This document shows, piece after piece, positions 1 through 7,887 of a stretch of 64,000 nucleotides of DNA. The notes under the pieces are model-generated. The model ran no database searches. It had not been told where the DNA came from and saw nothing but the letters and a program-made list of their open reading frames with translations. Numbering within the stretch: position 1 is the stretch's first letter; the number at the start of each line of letters is the position of its first letter. Source of the DNA: Rhodococcus sp. WMMA185 (GTDB lineage: Bacteria > Actinomycetota > Actinomycetes > Mycobacteriales > Mycobacteriaceae); the NCBI RefSeq assembly GCF_001767395.1, contig NZ_CP017014.1, positions 3,108,501 through 3,172,500 of the forward strand, read 5' to 3'. A program made the translations under genes and the position numbers.

Positions 1-834
1 GCGGAGGACGCGGTGCAGGAGTCGTGGCTCCGACTCCATGGTGCGGATGCCGGGAGTATCCGCGACCTTGCAGGCTGGCTCACCACAGTGGTCGGCAGGA
101 TCTGCCTGGACCGGTTGCGTTCGGCCGCGGCGCGGCGGGAACAGTATGTCGGCCAATGGCTTCCGGAGCCGATCGTCACATCGTTGTCTCCGTCCCGCGA
201 ACCCGATCCATTGGAATCCGTTGTCCAGGAGGAAGACAACCGTTTGGCGGCCCTGATCGTGCTCGACACGCTCACTCCGCAGCAGCGGGTCTCGTTCGTC
301 TTGCACGACGGGTTCGGCGTGCCCTTCGACGAAGTGGCGAGCATCCTCGGTGTCGAAGTACCTACTGCGCGACAGCTCGCCTCGAGAGCACGCAAGGCCG
401 CTGCTGAAGCCGCCCCTGCCGTTTCCGACCAAGAACATGCCCTCGCCGTGCAACGTCTACTCGACGCCATCTCTGGCGGGGACGTCGACGCCGTAGTCGC
501 AGCGCTGCACCCAGATGCCCTGGTCATCGGCGATGCCAACGGCACCACCAGCACCACCAGCACCGCGATCAACATAATCCGTGGTGCAGACAAGACCGCG
601 CGCTTCTTCCTCGGCCTCGCCCGGCTCTACGGGCCGGAGTGGTTCACGACCATCCGGCCCGTCCTGGTGAACGGCCAGCTCGGCGGCTTACACAAGGGAA
701 TCACCGGTGAAGGAACTCGCCGAAGTTCGCCACCACGAGTCAGCGCGTTCACCGTCAGGGACGGTGTCGTCTACGCCGCCTACGACATTGCGAATCCGGA
801 AAAGTTCGGCGGGATCAGGCTGGGCCCTTCATGA
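1..834 (+). CDS. ECF41-type RNA polymerase sigma factor (SigJ-like), 5' end outside window
   Basis: The open frame runs in from base 1 (AEDAVQESWLRL, the end of sigma region 2), so the start lies upstream of the window. It continues through sigma region 4 (TLTPQQRVSFVLHDGFGVPFDEVASILG) into a C-terminal SnoaL-like extension. The ECF41 hallmark WLPEP is present (QWLPEPI), and the terminal NPDKL-like motif reads NPEKF. The linker motif usually written DGGGK is replaced by DANGTTSTTST, encoded by a short trinucleotide-like repeat. In the known family the C-terminal extension tunes sigma activity in place of a separate anti-sigma factor. The gene converges with and overlaps by 3 bases a carboxymuconolactone-decarboxylase-like gene, the usual ECF41 partner and target. 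The family call is firm; the exact orthologue is not known. Confidence 0.88.
   Translation, partial: AEDAVQESWLRLHGADAGSIRDLAGWLTTVVGRICLDRLRSAAARREQYVGQWLPEPIVTSLSPSREPDPLESVVQEEDNRLAALIVLDTLTPQQRVSFVLHDGFGVPFDEVASILGVEVPTARQLASRARKAAAEAAPAVSDQEHALAVQRLLDAISGGDVDAVVAALHPDALVIGDANGTTSTTSTAINIIRGADKTARFFLGLARLYGPEWFTTIRPVLVNGQLGGLHKGITGEGTRRSSPPRVSAFTVRDGVVYAAYDIANPEKFGGIRLGPS
544..564 (+). repeat. Short in-frame tandem repeat in the ECF41 linker
   Basis: The nine-base unit ACCACCAGC occurs twice, followed by ACC. It encodes part of the Thr/Ser stretch that stands where ECF41 sigma factors usually carry the DGGGK motif. Confidence 0.75.
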
Positions 835-1440
835 CCCCGGCCCCTTCATGACCGTGGCGTCGCCGTCCGCCCACGGCACGCGGCACGAATCGGTACTGAA
901 TCCCTGCTCCGTGATGCCCAGGGCCGAGTACATTCGGGCCCGCATGTTCTCCAACCCGATCTGATAGGAAAGCTCGATTACGCCGTCGCGCCCGAACCGG
1001 CGCTCGAGATCCTCGACCTGCTCGTCGGTGACCTCTGTGGGTGTCGCGGTCATTGCATCGGCATATGCGATGGCCGCGCGCTCATCGTCGCTGTACGCGG
1101 GCGAGTCCGCGTAGTCTGCGATGTGCTCGAGTCGCTCGACGTCCAATCCCTCGAGACGTTGCAGCATCGTGCCGAAGTCCACGCACCACGAGCAGCCGAT
1201 GGTCCAGGCAACACGGTAGATGGCGATCTCACGCACGTGCGCAGGGAGCACGGTCGACGCCTTCTGGACCGCCATCTCGTGGCGAGCTGACGCGACGAAC
1301 AGCTTGCGGTGGTGGGCGAGCACGGTGAACGGCTCGGGCACCTCGTCGAACTTGTGGGCCGCGTACTTGTACGCGACCTTGACCAACGGGCCGGCGTCGG
1401 CCGGGGCCATTGCGGGAATGCGCGGCATTGTGTCCTCCAT
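829..1440 (-). CDS. Carboxymuconolactone decarboxylase / AhpD-like protein (COE-type ECF41 partner)
   Basis: 203 residues. An AhpD-like core holds a CxxC redox pair (GCSWCVDFG, residues about 103-111) followed by helical segments (YSDDERAAIAYADAMT), typical of carboxymuconolactone-decarboxylase-fold proteins. This family supplies one of the carboxymuconolactone decarboxylase/oxidoreductase/epimerase (COE) genes usually controlled by ECF41 sigma factors, and here it converges with one. The likely role is oxidative or electrophile stress rather than aromatic degradation, since no protocatechuate genes are near. The ATG at 1440 is used; MPRIPAM five codons later is an alternative start. I could not find a confident TGTCACA/CGTC ECF41 promoter in the 109 bases upstream. 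Confidence 0.82.
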   Translation of the reverse strand: MEDTMPRIPAMAPADAGPLVKVAYKYAAHKFDEVPEPFTVLAHHRKLFVASARHEMAVQKASTVLPAHVREIAIYRVAWTIGCSWCVDFGTMLQRLEGLDVERLEHIADYADSPAYSDDERAAIAYADAMTATPTEVTDEQVEDLERRFGRDGVIELSYQIGLENMRARMYSALGITEQGFSTDSCRVPWADGDATVMKGPGS

Positions 1441-1537
1441 CGTCGTCGGCCGCCTTTTGCGCGCCGTCTATAGATAAGGACGAGATAGCCTCGCCGAACG
1501 TGACGCGGCCAGCTGTGCCACCCCGCATCACACCGAC

Positions 1538-1543
1538 TACGCT
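1538..1543 (+). promoter_or_regulatory. -10 box of a probable leaderless dapC transcript
   Basis: TACGCT lies six bases before the ATG at 1550 and there is no Shine-Dalgarno sequence, the arrangement of leaderless actinobacterial genes. Confidence 0.5.
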
Positions 1544-1549
1544 GCAGTA

Positions 1550-2731
1550 ATGCCCGAAACGCCGCGCAACCGCACCGCTGCGCGCTTGCAGCCGTTCACG
1601 TCCACCATCTTCGCCGAGATGACTGCGCTCGCGGTCAGCCACGACGCCATCAACCTCGGCCAGGGATTCCCGGACAGCGACGGGCCGGTGTCGATGCTCG
1701 ACACTGCACGCCAGGCCATCGCCGATGGCTTGAACCAGTACCCGCCCGGCCCGGGCATGCCGGTGCTACGTCAAGCCGTCGCCGCGGACCGGCTGACTCG
1801 ATACGGTCTCGACCATGACCCCGATTCGGAGGTGCTGATCACCGTCGGCGCCACCGAGGCAATCAGCGCCGCGATTCTCGGCCTCGTCGAGCCGGGTGAG
1901 GAAGTGGTGCTGATAGAGCCGTACTACGACTCCTACGCGGCCTCGGTCGCGCTCGCGGGTGCGGTGCGGCGCAGCGTGCCGCTGGCCCGCTCGGGCACGG
2001 AATTCGTCGTCGACCTCGACGCTCTCCGGGCCGCCATCACTCCGAAGACGAAGATGCTGGTGGTCAATACCCCGCACAACCCCACGGGAACGGTCTTCAC
2101 CCGGGAAGAGATCGGCGCCATCGCCGAGATCGCCTGCGAACACGACCTGCTTGTTCTTACCGACGAGGTGTACGAGCATCTGGTCTTCGACGGACGGACG
2201 CACACTCCCCTGGCGACACTGCCGGGGATGTACGAACGCACCGTCTCCGTCTCTAGTGCCGCGAAGACGTTCAGCGTTACCGGATGGAAGATCGGCTGGG
2301 CATGTGGTCCGGCCGAACTGGTCACGGCGGTGCGCACTGCGAAGCAATACCTGTCTTTCGTCGGCGGCGGACCGTTCCAGCCCGCCATTGCCCACGCATT
2401 GACGTACGAACAACAGTGGGTGAAGGGACTGCGGAACAGGCTGCAGGCCAAGCGCGACGTGCTCTACGACGCGCTCGCAGGAGCCGGTTTCGACGTCTTG
2501 ACGGGCGGCGGCACGTACTACCTCTGCGCCGATATCACCGCAATAGGCGAGCACGACGGTATCGATTTCTGTCGCACACTTCCCGAGCGTATCGGCGTCG
2601 CGTCCGTACCGGTCAGCGTGTTCACCGACCAATCGCAGCCGTGGAACACCCTGGTGCGCTTTGCATTCTGCAAGCAAGACCACGTACTCGAAGAGGCCGG
2701 ACGACGACTGAGAACCCTCGGGGCCTCCTGA
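1550..2731 (+). CDS. dapC: PLP-dependent aminotransferase, DapC-like (N-succinyldiaminopimelate aminotransferase)
   Basis: 393 residues, fold-type I class I/II aminotransferase. Visible marks are NLGQGFPDSDGP near the N-terminus, VGATEAISAAILGLVEPGEEV, NTPHNPTGTVFT, DEVYEHLVFDG, and the PLP-lysine region SSAAKTFSVTGWKIGW. Overall it closely resembles mycobacterial DapC (Rv0858c), which acts in the succinylase branch of lysine and meso-diaminopimelate synthesis; related enzymes also work on kynurenine or methionine, so the substrate is inferred. The ATG is preceded by TACGCT and no ribosome site, suggesting a leaderless mRNA. An AraC-type regulator starts two bases after the stop codon, so the two are probably co-transcribed. 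Confidence 0.85.
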   Translation: MPETPRNRTAARLQPFTSTIFAEMTALAVSHDAINLGQGFPDSDGPVSMLDTARQAIADGLNQYPPGPGMPVLRQAVAADRLTRYGLDHDPDSEVLITVGATEAISAAILGLVEPGEEVVLIEPYYDSYAASVALAGAVRRSVPLARSGTEFVVDLDALRAAITPKTKMLVVNTPHNPTGTVFTREEIGAIAEIACEHDLLVLTDEVYEHLVFDGRTHTPLATLPGMYERTVSVSSAAKTFSVTGWKIGWACGPAELVTAVRTAKQYLSFVGGGPFQPAIAHALTYEQQWVKGLRNRLQAKRDVLYDALAGAGFDVLTGGGTYYLCADITAIGEHDGIDFCRTLPERIGVASVPVSVFTDQSQPWNTLVRFAFCKQDHVLEEAGRRLRTLGAS

Positions 2732-2733
2732 TC

Positions 2734-3762
2734 GTGACCGCACGCACCATCCCCGCCGATTTCGTGCAGCGCGCGCTCGAAATGTCCTCGCGCAGCGGGC
2801 TGGACCTGTCGCCCGCGCTCTCTGCGGCGGGCCTCACGACAGCCTCCCTCTCGGACCCTCTGGCCCGATTGACTCCGGCGCAGGTCACAGCCTTCACTCA
2901 GGCGGTCTGGCAGATCACCGATGACGAATTGTTCGGACTGGGCCCGGCACCCGTCCCCCGCGGCACCTTTCGGCTGGTGTGTCTCGCGCTGATTCACACC
3001 GAGAATCTGTCGGCGGCCCTCGAGCGGATGGCCGACATCCTCCACGCACTGCCGGCTCTACCCGCGTTGCACATCTCTTCCGGACCCAACGGCGGGACAC
3101 GGATGAGCATAGATATCCGCCCCGCCGCCTCGATGCAGACCGAGGATCCCGACCTGTCGCTCGAGGCCGCTCGGCTCATCACCGACTTCCTGCTGATCCT
3201 GCTCCACCGTTTCGCCGCATGGCTCGTGGGCAAGCGGGTGCCACTGCTGGCAGCAGAACTGCCGTATCCAGCTCCGGTCCCGCGTCTCGCCGAGAACTAC
3301 GATCACATCTTCGGCATCCCCGTCCACTTCGATTCCCGCATCCCCGCAATAGAATTCGACAACGCCGTGATGCGTGCACCGATCATTCAGAACGAGCAGA
3401 CACTCGAGAACTATCTCCGCGAGTCACCCACCCTCCTGATGTCCGAGCGGGACTACGACAGCTCGGCGTCGGCTCAGGTACGGCGCGTGCTCGAACTCGG
3501 GCTCAAGGGCCGCACATCCACCGCCGAGGACATCGCTCAGATGCTGTCGATCAGCGTGCCGCATCTTCGACGCCTCCTCCGTCAGGAGGGAACGTCACTC
3601 AACCAACTGAGAGAGGAAGTCCTGCGCGACGCCGCCATCGCCGGGCTCCGGCGCGGCGAGACCGTAGAGGATCTGTCGGCACGGCTCGGCTTCTCCGAGT
3701 CCAGCGCGTTCCGCCGTGCGTTCAAGCGCTGGACCGGCGGTACGCCGAGTTCCTACCGTTGA
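2734..3762 (+). CDS. AraC-family transcriptional regulator (arabinose-binding-like N-terminal domain)
   Basis: 342 residues from a GTG two bases after the aminotransferase stop; the open frame extends further upstream but that part overlaps dapC. The N-terminal ~200 residues resemble the AraC ligand-binding/dimerisation domain (FRLVCLALIHTENLSAALERMADIL). The C-terminus carries the double helix-turn-helix of the family: TAEDIAQMLSISVPHLRRLL, then ETVEDLSARLGFSESSAFRRAFKRWTGGTPSSYR. Ligand and targets are unknown. Its position directly behind dapC suggests co-expression and possibly feedback on its own operon. Confidence 0.85.
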   Translation: MTARTIPADFVQRALEMSSRSGLDLSPALSAAGLTTASLSDPLARLTPAQVTAFTQAVWQITDDELFGLGPAPVPRGTFRLVCLALIHTENLSAALERMADILHALPALPALHISSGPNGGTRMSIDIRPAASMQTEDPDLSLEAARLITDFLLILLHRFAAWLVGKRVPLLAAELPYPAPVPRLAENYDHIFGIPVHFDSRIPAIEFDNAVMRAPIIQNEQTLENYLRESPTLLMSERDYDSSASAQVRRVLELGLKGRTSTAEDIAQMLSISVPHLRRLLRQEGTSLNQLREEVLRDAAIAGLRRGETVEDLSARLGFSESSAFRRAFKRWTGGTPSSYR

Positions 3763-3833
3763 CGCACCCGGCCGACACACGCATCCGGAGTAGCTGACGC
3801 CCGCGCGTAGCACCGACCCATCGCAGCTCCCAG

Positions 3834-3839
3834 TATGCT
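3834..3839 (+). promoter_or_regulatory. -10 box, probable leaderless start of the small membrane protein gene
   Basis: TATGCT is six bases before the GTG at 3846, with no Shine-Dalgarno sequence. Confidence 0.55.
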
Positions 3840-3845
3840 GTCCCG

Positions 3846-4424
3846 GTGATTGCGCAGCCCCCAGTCGTGGCGCCGACGCGCGGGATCTTCGGGGGTAGTG
3901 CCGCACGGCTACGCGGAGCCTTCGTCGGCGGCACGTCGGGCGCGGTGAGTATCGCAGCGCATGCGGCGGGCGGAGGCCACACGTCCATCGGTCAGGGACC
4001 GCTGGCCCTACTTCTGTTCGCTTGCTCGGCTGTCGGTGTGCTCGGCGCAACAGTTCGCACCACACGACGCCCGCTGCTGGCCTTGATGGCAGTTCTCGTC
4101 GCAGGCCAGGTCGTCGGGCACTCGGCGCTCGCCGCGGCATCTGCCCATCCACTGAGCCTGCCGACCGCGCCGATGACCGGCGCACACGCGGGCGCGGTCC
4201 TGATCACCGCCCTGCTGATTCGAGCGGCCGAACGCGGATTCTCGATAGCGACCTCCGTCGTCAGGCGTGTGACGCGGGTGCTGTTGGTGGCGGTCGACGA
4301 CGGCGCGGATCGGTCGACGGCGCAGCCGGTCGCCTACCACGCACGGGTCGTTCTTCGTCTACTCGCCTCTTCGGGCATCGGAACCCGAGGACCTCCAAGA
4401 CCTTTCGCACAACTCCTCTCGTAG
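3846..4424 (+). CDS. Small multi-pass membrane protein of unknown function
   Basis: 192 residues, not matched to a named family. About four hydrophobic stretches can be seen: a Gly/Ala-rich N-terminus, GPLALLLFACSAVGVLGA, PLLALMAVLVAGQVVGHSAL and GAHAGAVLITALLIRAA. The conserved-looking histidines lie at membrane edges (AAHAAGGGHTS, VGHSALAAASAHP, GAHAG). The GTG start has TATGCT six bases upstream, so it is probably leaderless. It lies 67 bases before a PepSY membrane protein in the same orientation. Small His-rich membrane proteins beside PepSY proteins often belong to metal or redox homeostasis loci, but this is inference from position only. Confidence 0.65.
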   Translation: MIAQPPVVAPTRGIFGGSAARLRGAFVGGTSGAVSIAAHAAGGGHTSIGQGPLALLLFACSAVGVLGATVRTTRRPLLALMAVLVAGQVVGHSALAAASAHPLSLPTAPMTGAHAGAVLITALLIRAAERGFSIATSVVRRVTRVLLVAVDDGADRSTAQPVAYHARVVLRLLASSGIGTRGPPRPFAQLLS

Positions 4425-4491
4425 CGACGCACACCGGCAGGTGGGCGCCGCTGCGCTACCCCCTGTCCGCTGAGGCGAAACGAGATCTTTC

Positions 4492-5934
4492 ATGTCCATT
4501 TCCATGCCCAAACGCGCGCCGTCACGCGCGCCTGACCCGGCCGGCTCATCCGGAACCGGTTCCCCATTCCGCGCACTGATGCTGCGACTGCACTTCTATG
4601 CGGGGATCCTCGTGGCACCGTTCATCCTCATCGCCACGATCAGCGGCGGCCTCTACGCGGCCGCGCCGACCATCGAACAGTTCGTCTACCGCGATTATCT
4701 GCGAGTGGAATCCGGTGGCGATCCGATACCGGTGGCAGAGCAGATCGCGTCCGCTCAGCGGGAACGACCGGATCTGGCCCTCGCCGCCGTCCGTCCGGCG
4801 CCCGCACCGGGAGACTCGACGAAAGTTCTGTTCACCGACCCGACGCTGGGCGACGGGAAACACCTCGCCGTGTTCGTCGACCCTGGCACCGGAGCCACGC
4901 TGGGTGAGGCCGCCGTCTACGGCAGGGATGCGCTGCCGCTGCGGACGTGGATCAGCCAGTTGCACCGCGACCTGCACCTCGGCGAGCCGGGCCGCCTCTA
5001 CAGCGAACTGGCGGCGTCGTGGCTGTGGGTCATCGCACTGGGCGGAATCTACCTCTGGGTCGGCCGATACCTGCGCGCCCGCCGCTCGAACTCCTCCGCG
5101 GCACGACTGCTGACCCCCGACCTGAACGCGAAGGGGCGGCGACGCACGCTCAGCTGGCACGGAGTGGTCGGTCTCTGGATCGGCGTAGGCCTTCTCTTTC
5201 TCTCGGCAACCGGGCTGACTTGGTCGACCTACGCCGGGGAGAACGTCGGTGCAATGCGTGAGGCGCTCAGGTGGACGACGCCCACGCTCACCACGTCGCT
5301 CTCGTCCGCCACGCCTTCCGACGGCGACAACCACTCCAGCCACGGAAGCGACGCGGGTGAGTCATTCTCCGAAGTCGACGACCGGACGGGAGTCGCGGGG
5401 ATCGATTCGATTCTGGCGATCGCACAACACCATGGACTCGACGGGGCCGTCGAGGTCAGATTCCCGGCGACCACCGACACCGCCTATACCGTCACCGAGG
5501 TTCGGACGCCTTGGGTGTTCGGTACCGATTCGATCGCGGTCGACGGACAGACCGGGACGGTGACCGACACACTGCGTTTCGCCGACTGGCCTCTTGCCGC
5601 CAAGCTGACCTCCTGGGGAATCGCACTGCACATGGGTCTGCTGTTCGGCCTCGCGAACCAGTTGGCCCTACTCGCACTGGCCGTCGCGCTCACTACCGTG
5701 ATCGTGCGCGGATACCTCATGTGGTGGCGCAGACGCCCGACACGCGGTTCACAGTGGTCCGTCGGACGCCCACCGCCCCGAGGGTCGATTCGACGCCTGC
5801 CCGCATGGCGCGTCGCGGCCGGGGTCGCCGTTGCCGTCGCTGTCGGATGGTTCGTTCCGCTCCTCGGAGTGAGCCTGCTCGGTTTCGTGTTGATCGATGC
5901 CATGATCGGGGCATACCAGCGATCCCGCGCATAG
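4492..5934 (+). CDS. PepSY-associated membrane protein
   Basis: 480 residues with the PepSY-associated helix architecture. A first membrane segment follows LRLHFYAGILVAPFILIATISGGLYA, and the LHRDLHLGEPGRLYSELAASW stretch comes before the next helix (WLWVIALGGIYLWV). A third helix sits near HGVVGLWIGVGLLFLSATGLTWS, a PepSY-type extracytoplasmic stretch about residues 300-360 (DSILAIAQHHGLDG through DTLRFADWPL), and then further helices up to a basic C-terminus. A His/Ser-rich loop (GDNHSSHGSD) could bind metal. Family members act in iron, siderophore or copper handling or as peptidase inhibitors; the role here is not known. Probable operon with the upstream small membrane protein. Confidence 0.83.
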   Translation: MSISMPKRAPSRAPDPAGSSGTGSPFRALMLRLHFYAGILVAPFILIATISGGLYAAAPTIEQFVYRDYLRVESGGDPIPVAEQIASAQRERPDLALAAVRPAPAPGDSTKVLFTDPTLGDGKHLAVFVDPGTGATLGEAAVYGRDALPLRTWISQLHRDLHLGEPGRLYSELAASWLWVIALGGIYLWVGRYLRARRSNSSAARLLTPDLNAKGRRRTLSWHGVVGLWIGVGLLFLSATGLTWSTYAGENVGAMREALRWTTPTLTTSLSSATPSDGDNHSSHGSDAGESFSEVDDRTGVAGIDSILAIAQHHGLDGAVEVRFPATTDTAYTVTEVRTPWVFGTDSIAVDGQTGTVTDTLRFADWPLAAKLTSWGIALHMGLLFGLANQLALLALAVALTTVIVRGYLMWWRRRPTRGSQWSVGRPPPRGSIRRLPAWRVAAGVAVAVAVGWFVPLLGVSLLGFVLIDAMIGAYQRSRA

Positions 5935-5943
5935 GCGTAGGGT

Positions 5944-5982
5944 CGGCCGGTCGGGCAGCTTGCGCAGCAGCCCGACCGGCCG
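5944..5982 (+). terminator. Hairpin after the PepSY gene
   Basis: Perfect 13-base arms CGGCCGGTCGGGC and GCCCGACCGGCCG enclose a 13-base loop just after the stop codon, between convergent genes. Confidence 0.75.
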
Positions 5983-6021
5983 CTTCATATCCGAAGAGCT
6001 TCCGCGCCCATCAGAGCGTGC

Positions 6022-6660
6022 TCAATCGATTGCCAAATGGACGGCGAGACCGCCGAGAACTGTGCCCATCAACATCTTCTGGGCACGAGCCCACGTCGGC
6101 CGATCAGACAGGAAGACCGCGACGGATCCTGCCAGACAGACAAGCACCGCGTTCAAGGTCAGTGCGACGGTGATCTGCACACCGCCGAGCAACAGGCTCT
6201 GCAACCATACTGACCCTGACTCGGGGTGGACAAACTGCGGAATCAGGGCCAAATACATCACGGCAATCTTGGGATTGAGAAGGTTCGTGGTCGCACCCAT
6301 GAGAAAGAGCTTGCGGGAGGAATCGCTTCGCACCGCTCCGGACTTCGACTGGGCTGGGGCGAAGATCGCCGTGCTACCTGGCCTCAATGCCTGCCAAGCG
6401 AGCCACCCCAAATAGCACGCGCCTGCGAGCTTCAGCGCCGTGTACGCCTGGGGAACCGCTGAGAACACCGCTGAGATCCCCAGAATCGCAGCGGCCAGAT
6501 AGCACAGGAACCCGAAAGCGACACCGGCCAACGAGATCAAGCCTGCCCTCCGCCCCTGAGTAATGCTGCGCGAGACCAGATACAACATGTTGGGGCCTGG
6601 GGTGATCACCAAACCGAGTGAGATCGCCGCCACACCGAGTACTGCCGTCGTGTCAACCAT
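6022..6660 (-). CDS. LysE/RhtB-family amino acid exporter
   Basis: 212 residues, the usual size of the family. The signature near the N-terminus reads LGLVITPGPNMLYLVSRSITQGRRAGLISLAGVAFG, and the second family motif is LLNPKIAVMYLALIPQF. Six membrane segments can be drawn. The start chosen is ATG 6660 (MVDTTAVLG), which gives a normal-length protein; the frame stays open for 47 more codons upstream but that part looks non-coding. It is transcribed away from ectD with 144 bases between starts, so the two may share a regulatory region. Substrate unknown; export of an amino acid or amino-acid-like solute is the family role. Confidence 0.82.
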   Translation of the reverse strand: MVDTTAVLGVAAISLGLVITPGPNMLYLVSRSITQGRRAGLISLAGVAFGFLCYLAAAILGISAVFSAVPQAYTALKLAGACYLGWLAWQALRPGSTAIFAPAQSKSGAVRSDSSRKLFLMGATTNLLNPKIAVMYLALIPQFVHPESGSVWLQSLLLGGVQITVALTLNAVLVCLAGSVAVFLSDRPTWARAQKMLMGTVLGGLAVHLAID

Positions 6661-6804
6661 GACGGGGAGAATCTCACCGCGACGCCTCGCCGTCGCGGTC
6701 CAGTCCAGCTTCGGTGGACCTGTGTCCGGTTGCATTCGCCGACGACCAGTGGGAACGTCGGGAGAGTAGACCGTTGTCAAATCCGAAAGGGTGAAACACA
6801 AGCT

Positions 6805-7716
6805 ATGCGTACAGCCGTCGCTGACAGTTACCCCACGAGGGACCGCAACGAATGCACGCTCTTGCTACGAGAGGATCCGGTCACTTGGTTCGATCCCCTT
6901 ACGGGTGATCCGAAGCCCGGACCTCTCTCCGCAGCCCAGCTAGAGGACTACGACAGGCGCGGATACCACTGCGCCGACAAGATCATTCCTCCGCAGGACG
7001 TATTCGATCTCCTGGACGAGATGACGCGCCTAGCGGAGACCGACACCCTCCAGGGTGATGCCCGCGTCGTGAGGGAGAACGGCAACGGCGACGTCCGTTC
7101 CATCTTCGACGTCCACCGCCTCAGCGATGTCGTCGACGAGATCGTCCGCCGCCCAGAAGTCGTCGGCATCGCCAGGCAGATCCTCGGTTCCGAGGTGTAC
7201 ATCCACCAGTCTCGGCTGAACTTCAAGCCCGGCTTCACCGGTGGGCCGTTCTACTGGCACTCCGACTTCGAGACCTGGCATGCCGAAGACGGAATGCCCA
7301 GGCCCCGCGCCGCGAGTATCTCTATCGCGCTGACCGAGAACTACGGGCACAACGGCGGCCTGATGATAATGCCCGGTTCGCATCGCGCCTTCGTCTCGTG
7401 TGCAGGCGAGACCCCGGAGGACTACTACAAGGAATCGCTGGTCAGCTACACCCCGCCGACCGGATCGCCCGATCGCCCCACCCTCACGCGGATGGCCAAC
7501 GAGTACGGAATCGACGTAATGACCGGTGCAGCAGGCTCCGCCACGGTATTCGATTCGAACTGCATGCACGGCTCGAACGGCAACATCACACCGTTCTCGC
7601 GCTCCAACCTCTTCATCGTGTTCAACAGCGTGGAGAACACGCTGACGGAACCGTTTGCCGCTCCGGCGCCGCGCCCCGATTATCTCGGTAGCCGGGATTT
7701 CACACCCTTGCGGTAA
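6805..7716 (+). CDS. ectD: Ectoine 5-hydroxylase EctD
   Basis: 303 residues, normal EctD length. It is a non-haem Fe(II)/2-oxoglutarate dioxygenase of the PhyH superfamily that turns ectoine into 5-hydroxyectoine. The EctD signature region FYWHSDFETWHAEDGMPRPR (about residues 149-168) contains the HxD iron ligands. The distal iron-binding histidine lies in FDSNCMHGSNGN, and SRSNLFIVFNSVEN supplies the 2-oxoglutarate-contacting region. The start ATG 6805 has GAAAGGG upstream. The ectABC biosynthesis genes are not in this window, so EctD may use imported ectoine or genes elsewhere; the divergent neighbour is a LysE-type exporter. Confidence 0.93.
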   Translation: MRTAVADSYPTRDRNECTLLLREDPVTWFDPLTGDPKPGPLSAAQLEDYDRRGYHCADKIIPPQDVFDLLDEMTRLAETDTLQGDARVVRENGNGDVRSIFDVHRLSDVVDEIVRRPEVVGIARQILGSEVYIHQSRLNFKPGFTGGPFYWHSDFETWHAEDGMPRPRAASISIALTENYGHNGGLMIMPGSHRAFVSCAGETPEDYYKESLVSYTPPTGSPDRPTLTRMANEYGIDVMTGAAGSATVFDSNCMHGSNGNITPFSRSNLFIVFNSVENTLTEPFAAPAPRPDYLGSRDFTPLR

Positions 7717-7733
7717 CGAACTACCACGGCCCG

Positions 7734-7767
7734 CGGCCCGAGCCCGCGTGACGTGTTGCTCGGGCCG
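7734..7767 (+). terminator. Hairpin after ectD
   Basis: Perfect 10-base arms CGGCCCGAGC and GCTCGGGCCG, 18 bases after the ectD stop codon. Confidence 0.65.
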
Positions 7768-7887
7768 TGAGGAATGGACTGACGTTCATTCACACCCTTT
7801 TCAAACCCCTGACATGCGACGATAGCGGGGCAGTGTGCGGCCACCCCGCTCGGGCGGTCGAACCTCCGTCGCCTGGTAGGGGGAAGG

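Noticed and set aside
1441-1549. ECF41 promoter for the carboxymuconolactone-decarboxylase gene
   Set aside because: A TGGCACA sequence is present but no CGTC at the required spacing.
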